From NCBI GenBank assembly GCA_018898455.1, contig JAHIJO010000115.1:1-44680 (forward strand): a stretch of DNA of 44,680 nt, read 5' to 3'. A program made the position numbers and the translations under genes. Shown here piece after piece: positions 40,451 to 44,680 of this stretch. A model generated the notes under the pieces. It saw only the letters and a list, made by a program, of their open reading frames with translations, searched no databases and was not told the origin of the DNA. The stretch is from Verrucomicrobiota bacterium. GTDB lineage: Bacteria; Verrucomicrobiota; Kiritimatiellia; JAAZAB01. The first letter of the stretch is position 1, and every line of letters begins with the position of its first letter.

Positions 40451-41169
40451 GCACAACGAGTGACAGACAAGTAATTATTGCCTGCGAGCACGTATTTATG
40501 GCCTACGGACGGCAGGAGGTTCTGCACGACGTTTGCCTGGAAATCCGGGCCGGAACACTCCTGCCGTTTATTGGGCCAAACGGCGCCGGCAAGACGACCC
40601 TCTTGCGGGCAATCCTCGGTTTACTTAAGCCCCGGTGCGGTGTGATCCGGACACCATTTCATCGAAGCCCGCCGGGATACGTTCCACAGCAACAAAGCAT
40701 TGATCCGCTTTATCCGGTTTCAACACGGCAGATCGTGGAAATGGGATTGTTCCCTCAACTCGGATGGTGGCGGAGACCCAACGGAGCGCAACGCAAAATG
40801 GTGGATGAGGCGCTGGAACGTTTTGGTCTTGCCGGCCATGCGGCAAAAACCGTCGGCGAATTGTCGGGTGGGATGAGGCAAAAGGCGCTTCTCGCGCGAG
40901 CTCTGGTCAGCGGCGCAGAGGTTTTTATCATGGATGAGCCGACTTCCGAACTGGACGAGCAATCCGAAAAGGAAGTGCTTGAGCACTTCACGCGGCTATG
41001 CAGCGAGCAGGGCAAAACCGTTCTGATTGCCCACCATGGCATTCATGATGCGGGCGCTCTGGCAGCGCAGGTTTGTCTTGTCAACCACGGCCGGGTTCGG
41101 CTTGTCAGCGCTGACCGAATGCGCGCCGATATGGCGGATTCGAAATTGGAAAGGACGGCACTGTTATGA
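40447..41169 (+). CDS. znuC: metal ABC transporter ATP-binding protein (ZnuC-like)
   Basis: ATPase of the importer. Walker A FIGPNGAGKTTLL, Q-loop YVPQQQSIDP, signature ELSGGMRQKALLARAL, Walker B VFIMDEPTSELD and H-loop IAHHG are present. 240 residues is normal. It overlaps znuA and znuB by four bases each. A 5' fragment of a relative lies at 32251-32305. Confidence 0.9.
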   Translation: MSTTSDRQVIIACEHVFMAYGRQEVLHDVCLEIRAGTLLPFIGPNGAGKTTLLRAILGLLKPRCGVIRTPFHRSPPGYVPQQQSIDPLYPVSTRQIVEMGLFPQLGWWRRPNGAQRKMVDEALERFGLAGHAAKTVGELSGGMRQKALLARALVSGAEVFIMDEPTSELDEQSEKEVLEHFTRLCSEQGKTVLIAHHGIHDAGALAAQVCLVNHGRVRLVSADRMRADMADSKLERTALL

Positions 41170-42008
41170 TTGCAGTGTTTACATCTCTGATCCAGTCGTT
41201 CCCGCAGGCAGTTGTAGCCGGATTGCTCGTCGCTTCGGTCTGTGCCCTCCTCGGGGTGTTCGTCATCTTGAAACGCGTTGTGTTTATCGGCATAACACTG
41301 TCGGAAATTGCAGCCTGTGGCGTGGCCATTGCGATGCTGACACGCCAGCCGCCCTTTGTCGGCGGCGTCGTGCTCACGCTGGCCGCAGTCGCGTTGCTGG
41401 CATACCCCTTTGAGAACCGGAGAATACCGCGCGATGCCGTTCTGGGTGTCCTCTTTGTGCTGGCGTCGAGTCTGAGCGTGCTACTCGTTTCGCAGAGCGG
41501 TTTTGGTCTTCAGGAAATCAAGGCGCTTCTCTACGGCGACTTGATCCTTACCTCCCATGCCGACCTCTGTGTCATTGGCGCGGTGTTCCTGCCGGCGTTG
41601 CTCTACTTCCTGCTGTTCATGCGACCCACGCTTTACGCCTTTCTGGACCGTGAAGCCGCCTACGTACTCGGAGTAAGACCGGCGTTGTGGGAAATGCTGT
41701 TTTTCATGGTGCTTGGCATCACCATTGCCGCCGCCTCGAAAATCGCGGGAACTCTTCTGGTGTTCTGTTACCTGATCGTGCTGCCCACATTCGCCTTGAT
41801 CCTGTCTCGCCAACTGTGGCTTGTGATGATTCTGGCTGTGATAGCGGCCGTGGCGGCAACGGCGATAGGGCTGTATGCCTCTTTCACGGCGGACTTACCG
41901 ACCAACCAGACGATTTGTGTCGCCGCGTGTGCAATTCTGGCGTTGGCAGTCCCGGTTGGGACAGTGCGTTATGTGCTCAGGCGCTTTCGTAAGAAAGAGG
42001 TTGCATGA
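41166..42008 (+). CDS. znuB: metal ABC transporter permease (ZnuB-like)
   Basis: Inner-membrane permease with about eight helices, 280 residues. Family features: VVAGLLVASVCALLGVFVIL, RRIPRDAVLGVLFVLASSLS and the EIKALLYGDLIL coupling region, then ASKIAGTLLVFCYLIVLP. Last gene of the plus-strand metal operon. Confidence 0.9.
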   Translation: MIAVFTSLIQSFPQAVVAGLLVASVCALLGVFVILKRVVFIGITLSEIAACGVAIAMLTRQPPFVGGVVLTLAAVALLAYPFENRRIPRDAVLGVLFVLASSLSVLLVSQSGFGLQEIKALLYGDLILTSHADLCVIGAVFLPALLYFLLFMRPTLYAFLDREAAYVLGVRPALWEMLFFMVLGITIAAASKIAGTLLVFCYLIVLPTFALILSRQLWLVMILAVIAAVAATAIGLYASFTADLPTNQTICVAACAILALAVPVGTVRYVLRRFRKKEVA

Positions 42009-42017
42009 CGAAAGAAG

Positions 42018-42038
42018 ATTTCACGTGAAGTGTGAAAT
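42018..42038. terminator. possible bidirectional terminator between znuB and pabBC
   Basis: Arms ATTTCAC/GTGAAAT with a 7-base loop lie in the 32-base gap between convergent genes. The stem is short and the T-run is poor, so this is tentative. Confidence 0.3.
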
Positions 42039-42040
42039 AT

Positions 42041-43789
42041 TTATCGGTCCATCCAATTGACTTCGATCCATTGGCGGACGGAATTGATCAGATGGATGGC
42101 GCGCGCGCGGAGCACGTCCTTTTTGGTCAGGACACGCTCGGCAATCGCGCCTTGCGCAAGCAGATGCCGGCGAAACGTGCCTTCGAGCAATCCGGATGCA
42201 AGCGGGGGAGTCCAACGGGCTCCGTCAAGATCAAGAACGACATTGGCTATCGTGCTTTCGGTAATTTCATCCCGCGTATTCCACAGCAAAACATCATCAC
42301 AATCCGGACGCGCCGCAAGCGCCTGCCGATAAACCGCACGGCAGGTGGTTTTGTGAAAAAGAAAAACATCGCTCGCATCAACCGGTTGGGCGGCGAACCC
42401 GACCCGCAGGGTTGCCTGCGACGCAATGGGTTCCCGGTGGATTTGACATGCCCCGTCTTTTCGAAGCAACAGCCGGACTTTTAACAGGGTAGGGGAACGG
42501 AGATTCCTGTCGTCCGCAGGGTCCGTTCCCACGGCCGCGAGCAGGGCTTTTTCAATCGCCGGGCGGTCGCATGAAAATCCAAAATACCTGGCGCTGGCCG
42601 CCAATCGTTCCAGGTGCTCGGAGAGTAAAAAATACGCGCCGTCATAGCGCAAGGTCTCGATCAGTTCGAACTCCGGGTCCCTGCGCGTCAGCAGAGAAGC
42701 TTTGATCAGGCATTCCTCATATTCATCCTCGGCGGACGATCCATACGTGATCCCGCTCCCGATATGATAGCGCGTTTGTCCACTTTGGGCGTCAATCGTG
42801 ACGGTGCGGATGGCAACGTTGAATTCAGCCTGCCCATCAGGCGTCCACCACCCGATGGTTCCGCAGTAAACACCCCGCGGATGGGGCTCCAGTTCCCGGA
42901 TAATTTCCATGGTCCTGATTTTCGGGGCGCCGGTTACAGAGCCACAAGGGAACAAGGCTCGGATAATTTCCGGGACCGAGGCCCGGGTCCGGGAACGGAT
43001 TGTGGACGTCATCTGCCAGACCGTGGGAAAGGATTCAACGTCATACAGGGAATGAACCTGCACCGAACCGGCCTCACTGATCCGGGACATGTCATTCCGC
43101 AGGAGATCGACGATCATAATATTCTCGGCGCGATCCTTCTCGCTGGCGATCAGCGCATGCGCCATCTCCTGATCCTCAGCCGCCCAGCGGCCCCTTGGGC
43201 GCGTTCCTTTCATGGGACTGGTTTCCAGCGTGTTTCCCTTCAGGCGAAAAAACAATTCCGGGGAAGCAGAAAGCAGGCGATGCCGACCCAGGTCAACGTA
43301 AGCGCAATAATCCGCCTGTTGGGCGGCACATAGCCGACGGAACCAGCTCAGGGCATCACCCTGGAATGTGGCCTGCAGAGGAAATGTGTAGTTGACCTGA
43401 TAAGTATCGCCGGCCGCAATCCATTCGCGGATGCGCTGGATATTATGCTGGTATTCTTCGGCAGACACCAACGGCGTCCAGGGGCCGACGTCGCATGCGG
43501 TGTAAGACTTGTCCGGCACGACCGGGCCTTGTTCCATCGTTTGATAAATCCCGAACCACAACAGGGGCAAATCCCCGGGTGGCTGGGTCCGCATGGCCGG
43601 ATCGAAAGCCGGGGCCGCCTCATACGTGATGAACCCGGCGGCATAAGACCCTTGCGCCACCGCAGCGGCCACGCGTTCCAGGCAGGGGATCACGTCCGCC
43701 GGAGTCAGGGCGACAACTACATCGGCCGGCGAAGTAAAAACCCGCTCGATGGATCGTGATACAAATCGCATCTGGCCCGTCTGCTTCAC
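42041..43789 (-). CDS. pabB: fused aminodeoxychorismate synthase component I / 4-amino-4-deoxychorismate lyase
   Basis: Folate pathway enzyme of 582 residues that turns chorismate into 4-amino-4-deoxychorismate (with a glutamine amidotransferase subunit) and then into p-aminobenzoate. The PabB part (1 to about 365) shows AGDTYQVNYTFPL, SPMKGTRPRG with the catalytic-site Lys (usual motif PIKGT), DLLRNDMSRI and GSVTGAPKIRTMEII. From about 370 the PLP-dependent PabC-like part follows: ETLRYDGAYFLLSEHLERL, LLKVRLLL, NTRDEITESTIANVVLDL and PLASGLLEGTFRRHLL. The frame opens with GTG at 43789; ATG at 43771 is an alternative. No pabA is in the window. Confidence 0.9.
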   Translation of the reverse strand: MKQTGQMRFVSRSIERVFTSPADVVVALTPADVIPCLERVAAAVAQGSYAAGFITYEAAPAFDPAMRTQPPGDLPLLWFGIYQTMEQGPVVPDKSYTACDVGPWTPLVSAEEYQHNIQRIREWIAAGDTYQVNYTFPLQATFQGDALSWFRRLCAAQQADYCAYVDLGRHRLLSASPELFFRLKGNTLETSPMKGTRPRGRWAAEDQEMAHALIASEKDRAENIMIVDLLRNDMSRISEAGSVQVHSLYDVESFPTVWQMTSTIRSRTRASVPEIIRALFPCGSVTGAPKIRTMEIIRELEPHPRGVYCGTIGWWTPDGQAEFNVAIRTVTIDAQSGQTRYHIGSGITYGSSAEDEYEECLIKASLLTRRDPEFELIETLRYDGAYFLLSEHLERLAASARYFGFSCDRPAIEKALLAAVGTDPADDRNLRSPTLLKVRLLLRKDGACQIHREPIASQATLRVGFAAQPVDASDVFLFHKTTCRAVYRQALAARPDCDDVLLWNTRDEITESTIANVVLDLDGARWTPPLASGLLEGTFRRHLLAQGAIAERVLTKKDVLRARAIHLINSVRQWIEVNWMDR

Positions 43790-43849
43790 CGTCGGTTCCG
43801 TCCGTCGTTGGTTAAATATATGGATAGGAATTTCAAAGTTAGGTTATGA

Positions 43850-43996
43850 ATGATCTCACGCAAAGCCGCCAAGGGGGAGAAGATAACGGAAAATGATGTG
43901 GCCAAAGTGGTTGTTGATTGTGCTTTTAAGGTACTGATCAATTTTGGTGAAGCTTTCATTAAAATCGGTATCAAACGCGCGGTTAACGGTCTTTAA
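43850..43996 (+). pseudogene. GxxExxxY (PDDEXK-type) protein remnant with deleted core
   Basis: One frame reads ITENDVAKVVVDCAFKV, the N-terminus of GxxExxxY proteins, and is joined directly to LINFGEAFIKIGIKRAVNGL, their C-terminus, then stops. About 70 central residues, including the GxxExxxY motif and the PDDEXK nuclease-like core, are missing. The deletion is in frame. Confidence 0.75.
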
Positions 43997-44066
43997 TTAT
44001 CTTGGCGCCCGTCCGCAACGCTGGAGCGTAGCGACTGCGGGCAGGTCTTGGTGGCTTGGCGTGAGA
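43854..44066. repeat. 21-bp inverted repeats flanking the GxxExxxY remnant
   Basis: TCTCACGCAAAGCCGCCAAG-type arm at 43854-43874 is matched in reverse complement at 44046-44066 with 18 of 21 identities. The left arm lies within the remnant's first codons. Such arms suggest a small mobile unit. Confidence 0.55.
44007..44043. repeat. GC-rich stem-loop between inverted-repeat arms
   Basis: CCGCAACGCT pairs imperfectly with AGCGTAGCGACTGCGG and is extended by GCCCG/GGGC-like ends. REP-like hairpin. Apart from it, 43997-44220 shows no gene. Confidence 0.35.
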
Positions 44067-44220
44067 ATAATCCATCTTAAGTTGCCTCCGATTTATCGGG
44101 ACCTTCATTTCCATTCATGCCTGATGTTGACATAGCAGGACTGGCCTAAAAGGCGAGTCTTTTCTTGTGCCGATAATGAATATGCCGTAATAATCTGTGC
44201 CAAATCCGTTTTTTAGGCAT

Positions 44221-44614
44221 AACAAAGATCTGGACCAAATCGGCTATACGCGCTGCCCGAAAGGCTGAACTCGCGCCCCTGCTCATCGAACGCGGCTATC
44301 GAATCCTGCCCGTCCAAAACGGCAATTTCAAGATATTGCCCGATCCTGCCGGTCAACATCCCGCCTGCCCCGATCTCAGTCGAGGGGCCGGGCTCGTCGT
44401 CAAACAATCGTTCTGGATCTGGCACGAACGCGAACTGGCCGGCAACACCATTGACTTCTTTATGAAAATCGAGGGGAAGACATTCCATGATGCCATGCGA
44501 ATCATCGCCGCAGCACGGGATTATGACTCGTCAGAGCGGAAAATACCTGCCCGCAATGCTATCCGTCGGCTGACGGATTGTAGGCGGGCGGGAAGAGCGC
44601 GGCAACGAGGCTAA
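44221..44614 (+). pseudogene. CHC2-type zinc-finger (primase-like) fragment, frameshifted
   Basis: One frame gives NKDLDQIGYTRCPKG and stops at 44266-44268; the next frame continues AELAPLLIERGYRILPVQNG, then CPDLSRGAGLVVKQSFWIWH and ELAGNTIDFFMKIEGKTFHD. The GNTIDFFMKIEGKTFHDAM segment matches the end of CHC2 zinc-finger domains of DnaG-like primases. No valid start exists in the second frame, and the zinc ligands are incomplete. Likely a decayed plasmid/phage-type primase domain. The tail beyond about 44530 has no recognisable homology, and 44615-44680 holds only a small hairpin (TCCCGC/GCGGGA, 44636-44652). Confidence 0.55.
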
Positions 44615-44680
44615 AATCCTACGATAACAAGCTTGTCCCGCGTCCTAGCGGGATCGGCAAAAAGTACGGTGGCTATTCGG

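Noticed and set aside
39386-40456. A 356-residue minus-strand frame
   Set aside because: Antisense to znuA, which has a signal peptide, metal ligands and operon context.
42017-42032. A third parS-like site in the znuB-pabBC gap
   Set aside because: Only the central 11 of 16 positions match TGTTTCACGTGAAACA; probably just a hairpin.
1-44680. tRNA or rRNA genes
   Set aside because: No cloverleaf or conserved rRNA segment was recognised on either strand; a covariance-model scan would be needed to be certain.

Overview
The window looks like a chromosome segment of an anaerobic, Gram-negative member of the PVC group, most likely Kiritimatiellota or a neighbouring Verrucomicrobia/Lentisphaerae lineage, probably from a metagenome. 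An outer membrane is shown by a TonB-dependent receptor and a porin. Anaerobic life is suggested by a NuoE/NuoF/GltD-type flavin iron-sulfur complex, FeoAB and a radical SAM enzyme. Very large secreted proteins built from RCC1, beta-helix and FG-GAP-like repeats are typical of this group. The phylum is inferred; no rRNA or tRNA gene is visible.

Region by region. 1-15.9 kb (all minus strand): four secreted repeat proteins. Three of them (3739-7044, 7237-12564, 12735-15839) have different N-terminal architectures but the same C-terminal block of exactly six ~46-residue DxDGDxKxDPAVY repeats. The fourth (79-1689) is cut short and runs into a transcription terminator. Between them lie a VapBC toxin-antitoxin pair, an AsmA-like protein and a frameshifted four-helix-bundle pseudogene. 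16-21 kb (minus): a NuoE - NuoF - GltD-type operon resembling the Stn-type electron-bifurcating transhydrogenase, with a four-helix-bundle gene inserted between two of its subunits. 21-25.6 kb: a UroD-family gene, then mnmE-mnmG in AT-richer DNA; two perfect parS sites lie inside mnmG. 25.6-29.9 kb (plus): an iron/metal operon of a DUF134 regulator, a NifX-like protein, FeoA, FeoB and an AmrS-like radical SAM protein, preceded by a promoter overlapping a perfect 30-bp palindrome.

29.9-42 kb is a metal-uptake island. On the minus strand a tightly overlapping operon encodes NikR, a TonB receptor, an ECF substrate-binding membrane protein, a methyltransferase, CbiQ and CbiO: a nickel or nickel-chelate importer with its own regulator. 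Divergent from it, on the plus strand, are a small Cys/His protein, a His-rich porin and ZnuABC-like proteins (zinc or a related metal). At 29.9-32.4 kb an intact pair (YcgR-like permease and TIGR03943 protein) sits between fragments of a second znuA, a second znuC and two copies of a cbiO 3' end, the scar of an older rearranged metal locus.

42-44.7 kb holds a fused pabB-pabC gene (minus), then decayed DNA: a GxxExxxY gene without its core, bounded by inverted repeats, and a frameshifted CHC2-type zinc-finger fragment. Short palindromes of one family sit at the 3' ends of three unrelated genes.
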